Positions 10,172 to 20,068 of a DNA stretch of 64,000 nt are shown piece after piece. The stretch is from Moniliophthora roreri (Eukaryota > Basidiomycota > Agaricomycetes > Agaricales > Marasmiaceae). Both the position numbers and the translations under genes were made by a program. The first letter of the stretch is position 1, and each line of letters starts with the position of its first letter. The notes below the pieces were generated by a model that was given only the letters and a program-made list of their open reading frames with translations, ran no database searches and had not been told where the DNA came from. Location of the stretch: assembly GCA_001466705.2 (NCBI GenBank), contig LATX02000035.1, forward strand, positions 868,001 through 932,000, given 5' to 3'.

Positions 10172-11564
10172 ATGTCAAATGCAACCACCTCCTCTTCTTC
10201 TACTTCTGCTTCTGGTAGCCAGTCATCCGGAGTCCTGAGCCCTGTTCCTACTGTGGCTGGAGAAGGACAATATGGAGAAAACATCACATACCAGCACAGT
10301 CTCCAGCCCAACCTCTACCAGCTCCTTCATCTATTCAATTCAGAACAGTACAACAACCAGATCCAAGCCACCGCTGATCACCACAACTGATTGGAACTCT
10401 GCATCAAAAGCCTCTTTTTCCTCCACTCCCAATGAAAGCTATTCAAAAAGATTGTTGAAAGTTGCAGCCTGGAAATCACAAATCAGGTCCTTTTTGCTTG
10501 CAACTACCACATCAGACTGAGAGGGCCTGTTATGGTACCATCCCTCTTCTCATATCATCCACATTTGTCCATGCCACCTCCTGCAGATCCCCAAGCAATG
10601 TCAGAATACCCTGATCCCCTCTCCTTTAGCCTCCTCAACCGTCTTGGATGACGAACAGACAGAAATGGATACCCCCATCCCAATGTCAATGACACCAGGA
10701 GTTTCATCTCCCAACTCACCTCCAAACCCCGAACTCTCGAGGAACGACTCACCGCTGCCCCTCATGAGGCCACCGAACCCACAACTGACAACACCCTCCT
10801 TTATCCTGACCCCACTTCTGATCCCAATGTCAAACCTAAGATTGAGCCCACCAATAACACTCCCTCCAGAGAACCCACACCTTCAAACACCATTGACCCC
10901 AGCAGTCTTCAGATGCCTGAGGCCTCAGTTCCACCCCAAAGTCAAAATCATGCCCACAGTCAGCAGAGAGGTCCCATCAGAGGCATACAAGGACAAGGAC
11001 AAGGACAAGGACAAGGAGAATCGAACCCCCTCAAATGACGATGCCCCACCAACAATGAGCTTGAGGCCTCCAACTCCAGTCCCAACCCCAATGACCCAAC
11101 TCGTTGACCATGTCTCTGCTCTGTGTGTGGATTGGAATGCCATTTCACCTGCAATTGCCCACAGTACATGTGTCGCAGATGCTTCAAAACTCAGCCTGAG
11201 CATACTTCTGGAAACTGCCCTGACCAATGAAGGTCTCGCCACATTGCATGTAGAGGGGCTTGTCAGAGTCCAGACTCTTTGTCGGATCATCACGATTATG
11301 ACGATGAACCTTACAACAACTACAGAGGAGAACACTGAGGAATCAGTGGAGGGCAACGACAGGGATATGGACTTCTTGTTTGTAGGGGCAGACCTGCGAA
11401 AGGTAGAGTGATTTACAGGGCTGCTCTCCATAGAGGAACGGGAGGCGAGCGGCTGGCAACCAGCGGGGAACATGCCAGCTATGCCTATGCTTCAGGACAT
11501 CAATGACATGCCAGACACGTCAGAGGATTATGATGTGGAATTGTATAGAGACAGAGAGTCTTAG
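10172..11564 (+). pseudogene. Third retrotransposon ORF with zinc knuckles (broken)
   Basis: One frame (starting ATG 10172) stays coding-like to about 11340, interrupted only by TGA codons at 10388, 10433, 10649, 11036, 11105, 11228 and 11336. It reads Ser/Thr-rich, then Pro/Asn-rich, then a GQ dipeptide run from a GGACAA repeat (10990-11019). A zinc knuckle CX2CX4HX4C follows (CSVCGLECHFTCNC, about 11117-11158), then a second module CX2CX6HX4C. The last part, ending YDVELYRDRES at 11564, lies one frame over, so there is also a frameshift or intron. It lies between the chromodomain and the 3' LTR. I do not recognise its function; nucleic-acid binding is inferred from the knuckles. Confidence 0.65.
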
Positions 11565-11590
11565 ATTGGCAATACGGAGTTTTGCTCTTA

Positions 11591-11602
11591 ACAGGGAGGT
11601 AT
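11591..11602 (+). promoter_or_regulatory. Polypurine tract before the 3' LTR
   Basis: ACAGGGAGGTAT lies directly 5' of the 3' LTR start (TGTTAC). A purine-rich run at this place is the usual primer for plus-strand DNA synthesis in LTR elements. Confidence 0.6.
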
Positions 11603-12039
11603 TGTTACATTTTCTTTACCCTGTTACTTATGCTTCCCCTTCAATCAGACACATACACCTTCCCAGCCCTCTTTTCTTGTATCTTCTATGCTTCTCTTTC
11701 CCTTGGACCTATTACACCTCTCCAGTATCCCTTTTTCTATTTGAACAATGACTCATATCCTGACAACATCAGGAATCTATTACCACATCATTGTAGCTAT
11801 CAGACATCTACATAACATAGTTTACATGATTGGTTGTAACATATTTAAGCACTCAAGCAAGGACTTGGAGTCCTTAGCTTGACCTGGTTAATTCTATACT
11901 TGTGTCACAGCTGACTGATTGAAGGACCTCTGAACTTCAACATCCATTGAACGAACTCCAACTTGAACTTGAGCTGCTTTCAAAGGGTTCTACCTTTTCT
12001 AAGTAGTTAGGTTGACGTTGCTGCACAAGTAACATAACA
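11603..12039 (+). repeat. 3' LTR of Ty3/gypsy chromovirus
   Basis: This is the partner of 772-1208, also 437 bp, starting TGTTAC and ending AACATAACA. The AGCTTGACCT self-primer is conserved at 11876-11885. Compared with the 5' LTR it has lost several CpGs to TpG or CpA. Confidence 0.92.
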
Positions 12040-12060
12040 CTTATTAGTTGAGCTGATACT

Positions 12061-12091
12061 TGTGTTGGTTGTGTGTGTAAGTGTGTTGTGT

Positions 12092-12128
<37 letters not shown>
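12061..12128. repeat. GT-rich tract followed by a (AG)n microsatellite
   Basis: A GT-rich stretch (12061-12093) leads into an uninterrupted AG/GA dinucleotide run (12094-12128), just outside the 3' LTR. Confidence 0.95.
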
Positions 12129-12132
<4 letters not shown>

Positions 12133-12234
12133 TTTAGCTCAACATATATACTAGTGCATTTTCTCACTCAGCACCCCAAGTAGCCCATCAATAGTTTGAA
12201 ATTGTTATAACCAGGTTATGGCCAGTATTGTATC

Positions 12235-12798
12235 TGTTACAGTTTTTCACTTTTGTCAGACATTTTTCCGCTTTCTTTTTCTTGTACTACCATTTTGGGC
12301 AATCTAGCACCCAACATTATGTTTCCTCTTGACATCTGGACTTATCTACATTCTCAGTCCCCTTTTTCTTCTTTGATATTTATGACATCACTATGACTTC
12401 ATTTTATTCCATTAGTTTCTATCTCCTTCCAATGACATCGCTTATGATGTCAAGTTCCTTATTTATGATTTCATTGACATTCTACCACATTCTATTGCTT
12501 TCTACTTGTTTAACAAACAACGATGTCAATCTTGCAGTTTGTATCCAAACGAGTAGCTACAAAGGGTGTATAAGTAGATAGTTTTCTAGGTCTAAGCTCT
12601 TCAGCTTGACCTAGTTTAATCAAACTTGTGTTCAGCCAACAAACGAACTTCTGAACTCTAGCTTTTCTAAAAGCTAGCTCTTTAACTTGAATCTTGCTCC
12701 TTCAGGAAGGGAATTTTCCTTTCTTGTCGAGGTTAACTCCGCATCACTATGTCAAAGTGGTGTTGAGTTGTTATCATTGCTGCACAAGTAACGTAACA
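12235..12798 (+). repeat. Solo LTR, related family, with 5-bp target duplication
   Basis: The 564-bp element starts TGTTACAG and ends GTAACGTAACA, and is flanked on both sides by GTATC (12230-12234 and 12799-12803). Inside, a TATA-like GTATAAGTA (12568-12576) lies about 30 bases before AGCTTGACCT (12603-12612), the same proposed self-primer as in the full element. The rest is diverged. With no internal region, it is a solo LTR left by LTR-LTR recombination. Confidence 0.88.
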
Positions 12799-12803
12799 GT
12801 ATC

Positions 12804-13357
12804 TAGGTTATAATGCAATGTCAAATGCTAGGATCACAACTGGGTTATGAGGGGGTTCTGACTAGAATTTAACAGAGTGCCACTCTCTAATGGCAGAAAC
12901 ACAATGACATATTCTCAAGGTACAGTCATGGTTAATCATATGCATGGTTGTACTTGTACAAAACTCAGAAAACAGATGACAGGTGTTATACTCCCTGCTA
13001 ACCTATCATTATTTTTCCTGGGTTTTGCCAATGCCTGAATACTGCATCAAGCTCAATAAAAAGTTGGCTATATATTCTACCAAGGGAACAGAAATATTTC
13101 ACTTGGACTATGACAGATAGACTAGAGCCCAAAGGGACCACACTATAGAGAAGGATGACTATCAAGAAGCCTAATGGACACTTGTCAGGATAGCAAGGAT
13201 CTTTGACATTGTAGCATTTTGAGAGGTTAATGAATAGCTCATAGTCTGTCATGAGGGATTGGATAGTTGACTATGTGGGGTGTAGCTAGTTTATATCCAT
13301 TTTAGTTAGCTTTTTGGTGTCAGTTCATGTGGTACACTTATGCCTACCTTATGAGAC
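12804..13357. other. Intergenic sequence, no gene recognised
   Basis: It is A/T-rich, with a short open stretch on each strand around 13000-13250 and several in-frame stops. I recognise nothing. It may be decayed repeat sequence, since it lies between a solo LTR and the first gene. Confidence 0.5.
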
Positions 13358-13666
13358 TCAAATTGCTTCTGTTCTCATGTTCTTGCCTGCATTGATATAA
13401 GCTTCTGCAGATGCGCTGCCTGAGCAGTGATTATCAGGAACAGAATGGAAGGTCATTCGAGGCTTTGCTGTGGTGCATGAAAGATTCAGATTTGTAGTGT
13501 CAAGAAAAAGGCTCTCCATGGTATCTTGATTCATATAGGAGAAACAGTGGGCCTCCCATCTGTCCTTGGTATGATCACCTGTAAAGACTTTGTCAGTCAT
13601 GAACAAGGGACGGCACACTGGACTTACTAGACGGGCAATCATGCCAGTGTTGAGGATTGCTGACAT
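13358..13666 (-). pseudogene. Possible gene fragment, unrecognised
   Basis: A 102-codon frame starts at ATG 13666 on the minus strand. Within it, GTAAGT...TTTACAG (about 49 bases, near 13580-13630) looks like a normal intron; splicing would join LNTGMIARLV to GDHTKDRWEAHCFSYMNQD. I do not recognise the protein. No supporting exons were identified on either side, and a solo LTR lies downstream, so this may be the remnant of a disrupted gene, or chance. Confidence 0.25.
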
Positions 13667-13696
13667 AAGTGCGGCATATACGGTAGTACATATCGC

Positions 13697-15077
13697 ATGT
13701 CCTCGGCATGTCCTGTAACAGTCCTCCAGCTTCCATGTAGGACGTCAATTCTTTCCCCTTCGACGTTAAATTCTTCAACCTTAACTCTCATGTCTCTCAA
13801 CAATGTCACCCGCAGGCTACAGCTCCCACAGGAAATCATCGATAATATTGTCGATGTCCATAAAGGTTCTATTCGGGATCTCAAGTCGTGCTCACTGATT
13901 GGACGAGCATGGCTCTCTCGATCCCGAAAGCATCTCTTCCAAAGTCTCCGACTCAAGGGAAATTATAATCCTAATGTCATTGGAGAAGCTATTGGCATCC
14001 TAGGTTCAGTACTACCACTCGTCCACGATCTCTCCATCATCGATTCTTCGGAATCGAGTAAACTCCAGCTCACCTATGTGATGCTGATTTCCATTGGACA
14101 ATCCTTCTCGAAACTAGACCGCCTCGCATTGAAGGGTGTTACCGTTGATGAAACTGAGAAAGGGTCCGACGCCGACATTGCCCTCACAACGCCATCCTCC
14201 CTCAGCAACCTTACGCTCGTTGGAGTCACATTTCTTGACTCGAGAGCGATGCATCGTTTCCTTCACAACCCGCTCTTCTCACGGATTCGCTTTATATCGG
14301 TAGATGCTATATCTTTCACGGGCAATGACCGTCCAAGCTTTCAACAAAGTGCTAAACGGACCAAGTTGGAGGAATTCAACCTAGGAAATGTCCGGTCAGC
14401 TGTGTTGAGGGCCCTATGGAGTCCTTCCAGTCCACTTGACTTTTACACCAACATGAAACGTATATCTATCTTTACCAACACCCCCGGTGATAGCGCCGAC
14501 GTGTCTTTGGAGAACGCAGAGATGTGGGGTTCTGTGACCCATTTGTCATTCAGTGGTTGGCGATGTGCGTGGCTTTCAGCCTTTCACTATCTCATTCATT
14601 CTAACTTCAATCCTAAATCATACAGCGAACACAACTCTTTTCCCGCCTCACTTGACTCATCTAACGATGACCTACAAGTATCTTACTCGTCAGGGCCCCG
14701 ATAGCCGCCTCTCTCATTTGGCGACCACATCACCAAAGATACAGTATCTGGTCCTCGTATTCTACTGGCCACATCGCACTGACTCCGACAAGTTGAACAG
14801 CATCATGTCGGATTTCGATGAAGACCTTGCCACTGTGTCCAAGTCATTCCCCGACCTTATCGAGATCCGAGTCCGCTTTGTGCTCAAGTCGGAGCACAGT
14901 GGCGGATTTGGCCTTACAGAGAGATTGAAAGCTATGTTTCTCAAAGCCGATGAAGCCATACTGCTGAAGAAGGAACAAGACCCAGAATGCGGTACTCTAT
15001 TGGCCATTGAAGTTAGAGAGATTGGTGATGCAGAATATAGAGGAGACCTTAGAATTGGTTTTGGATTCGAGTATTGA
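13697..15077 (+). CDS. F-box protein with leucine-rich C-terminal region
   Basis: Two exons are supported: from ATG 13790 (or 13697) to 14564, and 14626-15077. The 61-nt intron has donor GTGCGT, branch-like CTAAC and acceptor ACAG, and restores the frame for a product of 408 aa (439 from the upstream ATG). The second ATG is preferred because the F-box starts soon after it: RRLQLPQEIIDNIVDVHKG then CSLIGRAWLSRSRKHLF. The rest resembles the many Agaricomycete F-box proteins with irregular leucine-rich repeats (LSNLTLVGVTF, VTHLSFSGW, LATTSPKIQYLVLVF). F-box proteins present substrates to SCF ubiquitin ligases; the substrate is unknown. Confidence 0.8.
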
Positions 15078-15315
15078 ATATTTAGGTGCGTGCTACACTA
15101 CACTACAACCTTCACATTGCTAACGTTCAAAAGCTGTGCGACACTGCGACCCCCCGGACCTTTTTGTTCGATGACTATCTTTGTACTAACTTCATTGCTA
15201 TCTAAGGTCCATGATATTGTACATTGTATCATTACAGATGATTTACGAGTACACGGTTGTCCATGAAACGTTCGAGCGTTGTTTTGAGTGTTCATACAGG
15301 TTTAATAGGTATAAC

Positions 15316-16944
15316 TTATATAAGCATCGGCTGCCCTCCTGACACAGGCGGAGCGGTGGAGCTGTATGGCGGTGGTAATTCCTGACCACGTTCGTTAAAA
15401 TGCAAAACTGAACCGCTCTGCTCTGTTATCGAGTAAAGGGGGCTGAAAGGGCTGGTTTGAGAGGATGTCGTAGTGGTGATGAGATTTCTCGAGGAATTAG
15501 AGGTTCTGCTCAGTGAATGCCGAGTACGCTGGCTACGCTTCAAATGAGTCCGGAGACCACCCTCGGTGACTTGTCGTATTATCGAATCAAGAGCCGGAGG
15601 AGGGATGGTTAGAGGTGGTGGGCTAGTTCTTAGGATTCTGTTTAACGAATTTCTCGTGAGGGAATCGGGAGAAATGGTGTATGGATATGGTTCGATCGAG
15701 GTACGGGGCCGGCGATTGATTTCAGTAGTCGACTCCCTTGGCGGACGCAGTGTAGGATGGGAAATAGGAATAGAGGGTGTAGCTGCTGCCATAGAGGTAG
15801 AACCATCATTTCTTGAAGATATGGAGGCCCTATATGATGATTTTCCCGGCATGGGTTTGGGAGACGTGGTGTAGGGGTATGGTTCGATGAAATGATTGCC
15901 ACGGTATGAAGTCACTGTCATAGAGGCACGTCTACTGCCATTGTGGGTTAGTGGCACACAACTTTCTGAGTCGTAACTGGAAGCACGTCGAATCTTCAAA
16001 ATGATGGCCGCGACAGCTAGTCCAAGGAGTACTGCGGTTCCGCCTAGAATGCTACCAACCACAGCACCTATGTTAAAAGTTGTCCTGGGTGAAGGTGTCT
16101 CGGATCCTGCTGGACTGCTTGTCGGGGATGAACTGGCTGATGTCGCCTGAGATTGCGAGGCGCTATTCAGATATCGAGCTTGTGTGACATTGAAAGTTTG
16201 TTTGTACCATTTGCTAGCTGGAAAAGCCTTTTAGTGGTGGATGATAACTCAAGAAAACAATCTGCTCACGATCATAGGTGGCATACGAGGGTAGATTAAG
16301 TTTGGAGTTCCCATCAGTCATAGGAACATAAGGCCTGGAGGTGAGTCCGATGTTTTGTGAGCTGGCGAAATCTGGAAGTACAACGATACACACCTGCTCG
16401 CAAGTTCTCCGCATTCAGCACTGTACCCTTGCCAACTAAGTAGATTCCGACGTGAGTAATTGGTTTGAATGTGCGCCAAATTGGTATCTCACGCAAAGAT
16501 GGACTGTGAGGTATTCTTTTGACACGTAGTACACATGCTCAAGAGGTTATATGCTGCCCAGGAACTATTCAAGGGCATATAAGTGAAATGAAGACAAGGC
16601 ATTCAAGTGAACGAACCAACTACAGGAATTTATAGTCCCCTTGTCCTTGGAAGGTGGGTCGTAGTGATACTTGTCGGGAAGAGGGCGCACTTCATAACCT
16701 GGAATTCAAGACATATTAAGCGAAAAGTCAATAGCAATCAGAAATGCTCACTTCCGCCAGGGGAACAGGCTGCAAATACAGAAGATGCTAGCTTACAGGG
16801 GGACAGGGCGTTCTCGGACGCCCATTCAAATCCTGTACCACAAGAAGCATCGGTCCCGATGAATAAATTCTCTTGAGCCGTGACCGCCAATTGTTTCAAC
16901 CACGTAGAAGCCAACATAATGATCCAAAGAAGAGTTAATCCCAT
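15316..16944 (-). CDS. Cysteine-rich single-pass membrane protein (Agaricomycete family)
   Basis: The protein starts at ATG 16944 with a hydrophobic signal segment (MGLTLLWIIMLASTWLKQLA). An extracellular part follows with ENALSPCKLASSVFAAC and, after short introns, a CSSWAAYNLLSMCTTCQ motif. It continues with a Ser/Thr/Pro stalk, a transmembrane helix (VVGSILGGTAVLLGLAVAAIILKIRR, about 15980-16065) and a Ser/Arg/Pro-rich cytoplasmic tail with a PPPYSS motif. Introns near 16700-16750 and 16550-16610 are clear; those between about 16070 and 16490 are only approximate. This layout (SPC...C, CxxWxxYNLxSxCxxCQ, one TM) recurs in mushroom genomes without known function. A surface sensor or wall-associated role is only a guess. 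Confidence 0.7.
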
Positions 16945-17892
16945 CAGTCCTGCGAAGAAAGAAGGAGATGTGAGCTTCTGACCGGAAGGAAGCCAAGGAA
17001 GACTTGATTACTTATAGGAGATCATCTTGTAGAGCCTCGTCATCCAAGTCGGTGTTGTTGAATGGGACTCCATGTACAACACCGCCCTCCTGTCAAGACT
17101 ATACTACTCACTAGGTGCAGGTGCAGTGTTATTGGCCCAACATTTGCACCATCAAAGTGCACGCCGGAAATTAAAGCTGTCTATACAGAAGCCGAGCTCG
17201 CCCCACCGATTTCTCACATCTCTGAGCTCAAATCCGGAAAACGAGGGTTGCCAAGGGACAGGTCAGTCGCAATGAAGAAAGGCCGACCATATCTAAACCG
17301 ATCATCTAGGGCCTGATTGGTCCTTGAACTGCAAGCGACTGACGACGAAAACCGGAAACATATTTCGGTACCTTCGAGTGGCCTCCCACGACATACCATA
17401 GGTCCGTATAGTGCGGCTGGCAAAGTGCCACCTGTCAAATTCATTACCGAATCTTCCAAAATAAGGTCACCTACTTCTGAAATTTTACAATCGATCACAG
17501 TGTGGGACGCCCGTTGACCTTCGCTGAATCACTCTGGAAACAGAGCAAGATGGTCCGTACTCAGATTCCCAAGCACGACATGACTTTTCAACTCGCCTTG
17601 TGCTAATTTTAAAGCGCTGACAACAGCAACAAAGATAGTACTTACGCGTGAGCATTGTGGAATCTCGGGCCGTGGAGCATGGAACTTGTGCGGTGAGCTC
17701 ACATCGGGAGTTCACGGAAAAGAGCTCAAGGTTTCGAGGTCAAAAATTATAACCCTGTTTCATCCTCGACCTTGATCCATTGCTGTCTGAATTCTTAGCA
17801 GTGACGAGGCGTTAGAACCTTGTGCTCTGTAGGGTTGTGCACGAAAAGCTGTGTGCAGATTTTCTTTATACCGGTAGACCGTTAAAACATGC
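16945..17892. other. Unassigned interval with possible minus-strand exons
   Basis: A minus-strand frame at 17214-17498 is open for 94 codons but begins with GTG. Upstream, possible splice signals near 17600-17650 could add SHVVLGNLSTDHLALFPE. I do not recognise the sequence and cannot assemble a complete gene. It lies between the start of the cysteine-rich gene and the end of RRP9, so it may be a small gene, a remnant or untranslated sequence. Confidence 0.3.
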
Positions 17893-19882
17893 CTAACTAT
17901 TCGACGTAGTTCGCTTAGCCTGTCCACACGATAGGAGAGCAAACACAACCGTTTCGTTTTTTCCACCATCGGTTTTTGTATTCAACCACCGTCCAAGGCG
18001 ATGTTCTTGCCCAATGCCCGCGACCAGAAGTACCGGCTTAGGAGCAGCCAGGGAGTTCCGCCCCACCGATTCCGATTGAGTCAACCCATTAGCTTGGGTG
18101 AGAGTTGCACTGTTCTGAGATATCCACGGAATTTTCTCCAGAACATTTCTCGGGGGAGTGACAAACTGCAGCGAGTTAACAACTCCAGGGACTGGAAGCT
18201 TCCCAATCAACGAGAACGACTTCAGTTTGGAATCGAGCTTCCATAGCCGTATCGAGCCATCCCAGGAACCTGTGGCACGTTCAGCATATGGACACGAAAG
18301 TCGTTGAAAGAAACGTACCAGAAGCAAAGAGATCGGAGTAGCGTAGACATGCAAGAGCAGTTACCCATCGGGGCGTATGAATAGTGCCTGAAGCTTCTGA
18401 GATGACTTCGTTGATGCCATGAGAAAGGGGATGCTTATAGACGGGTTTCTTCTTTTGCGTTGTCCACAGAGATATGGAACTGAAAAGAGTTCTTATTATC
18501 GGGTTTCAACAGGAAACAAAGTTCACTTACCCACTATCGCCCCCACTGAGGAATGTGTTTTCGTCTATCATAGCCACACACTCTAGGCTGCCTTCAACAA
18601 AGTTCGTTGCCCTCGAGTCGAGGTCACCCTCGTCCCCTTCCTCTTCACCTCGCAACCCTCCTTCTAGTACTTCCCTGATTTTACTCCTGCCTCCGCCACG
18701 AAAAACTAGCTGGGTCTCCTCTACTATCTTCCAAAATCGTACTGTCTTGTCTCTAGCGCCAACAGTGACGCAAGTTTCTGCTCTGAGAGAATCGAGAGCT
18801 AAAATTTGATCTTGATGTCCAAAAAGGGTTTCGACGCATCCCATTACGCTCGGCGACAAGTCATACACCTTCACCGTACGATCAAAGGACGCAGTGTAGA
18901 GTTGGGGACTGCCAACACGAAAACTAACCGCAGAAATCCCATCTTTGTGCCCTGTGGGTCCGATAAAACATTTGATCCATTTGCATTCGTCTGCATCCCA
19001 GACAACTACCTTCCGGTCGCGGCCCCCGCTGACAAGATATTTGCCATCGGAACTCAGGGTGAGAGCAAGGACTTCGTCGGTGTGACCTTGGGCATCAGGG
19101 TCGAGTGCCCTTCCTTTCCCTTTTTTATCTGCGTTTGCAGGACGGACTTTGTGCATCGCTTTTATTTGCTCCCCAGTGGAAAGATCCCACTTTATTATAT
19201 GACCCTCCTTTCCTGATGAGAAAAGGTAACGCCCAGACTCCGATACAACGGCGGAAGTCACCGACAGCCTGTGTCCTTTACTGAAGCGCTTGGAGGGTGC
19301 GGGTCTTGAGAAGTCAAACTAAGAAAGAAAGACACAATGTCAATACATACCTACACAGCAGACGGACGACACTTACCGAATCGGCCACGAACAAGTGGAT
19401 CTTCCCTGAATGTTCCATTACATCTTGCTTTAAACGCGTGGAAATCAGTTCCTTGTCAATCTCAGCAGCGTCAAATTCGCCGTCAGCTTGTAGAATAGTC
19501 AGTAGGTAGTTGCCTTGAGGCGGCTTATGGACATACCCAATCCCATATCCTCCTTCACTCCTTGCAAATATAACTGGGCCAGCCGTAACCGCTTCTCAGC
19601 AGGTGTTTCGTCTGCATCCTCATCTCCGCTTTCGGCATCCTCATCTTCGGTATCAACGCGAAGGACCATGTCATCTACGCCGCCGTCTTCATCATTCGTC
19701 TCGTCCGACTCCAATTCCTCGTCATTTCGTTTCCGCTTTGCAGAGCCATTATTCAAAAGCGGTTTTGAGTTCTTGCTTTTGGGGAAGAAAGTGTGTGATT
19801 TCTTGGGGATTGTTTTTGAGCCACTCGGTTCGGAACGCTTTCTTTTGCGAGTTTTCTGAGACGTGAAGAAGGAGTCTGGCAT
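17893..19882 (-). CDS. RRP9: U3 snoRNP WD40 protein Rrp9 (U3-55K)
   Basis: Five exons fit cleanly (19882-19537, 19486-19377, 19318-18531, 18479-18319, 18269-17893), giving 593 aa. The N terminus is basic then acidic (KKSHTFFPKSKN, many D/E), followed by ETPAEKRLRLAQLYLQGVK, typical of Rrp9. WD40 repeats follow: GKEGHIIKWDLSTGEQ, GHTDEVLALTLSSDGKYLVS, VSGGRDRKVVVWD, TASFDRTVKVYDLS, VGARDKTVRFWKI and GSWDGSIRLWKLDS. The C terminus has AGIGQEHRLGRW. Rrp9 binds the box B/C part of U3 snoRNA in the small-subunit processome and is needed for 18S rRNA maturation in the nucleolus. A 186-bp gap separates its start from the divergent MFS gene. Confidence 0.93.
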
Positions 19883-20068
19883 GGTCAGTTTCTGTTCAAG
19901 CCATGAAAATTTGGATTCAGCGCCTAACACTGTTTGTAGCAGCCAAACATACACGGGCGTTCGTATGAGCGCCTTTCGTTAGTCAAACCATCCGGGTGCC
20001 CGTTTCTCCCGTCCATATTATAATTGTGCAGTCGAGCGCAGGGTCGATGAATCAGCCATACACCTCTA

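Noticed and set aside
10988..11020. GGACAA repeats as a CRISPR-like or satellite array
   Set aside because: It is a short hexamer run without spacers, in frame within the retroelement ORF, and the organism is a eukaryote.
10644..11411. 255-codon uninterrupted plus-strand frame as the third ORF of the element
   Set aside because: The neighbouring frame carries the zinc knuckles and repeats and is broken only by TGA, so it is the better coding frame for most of the region; this frame may be real only at its very end.
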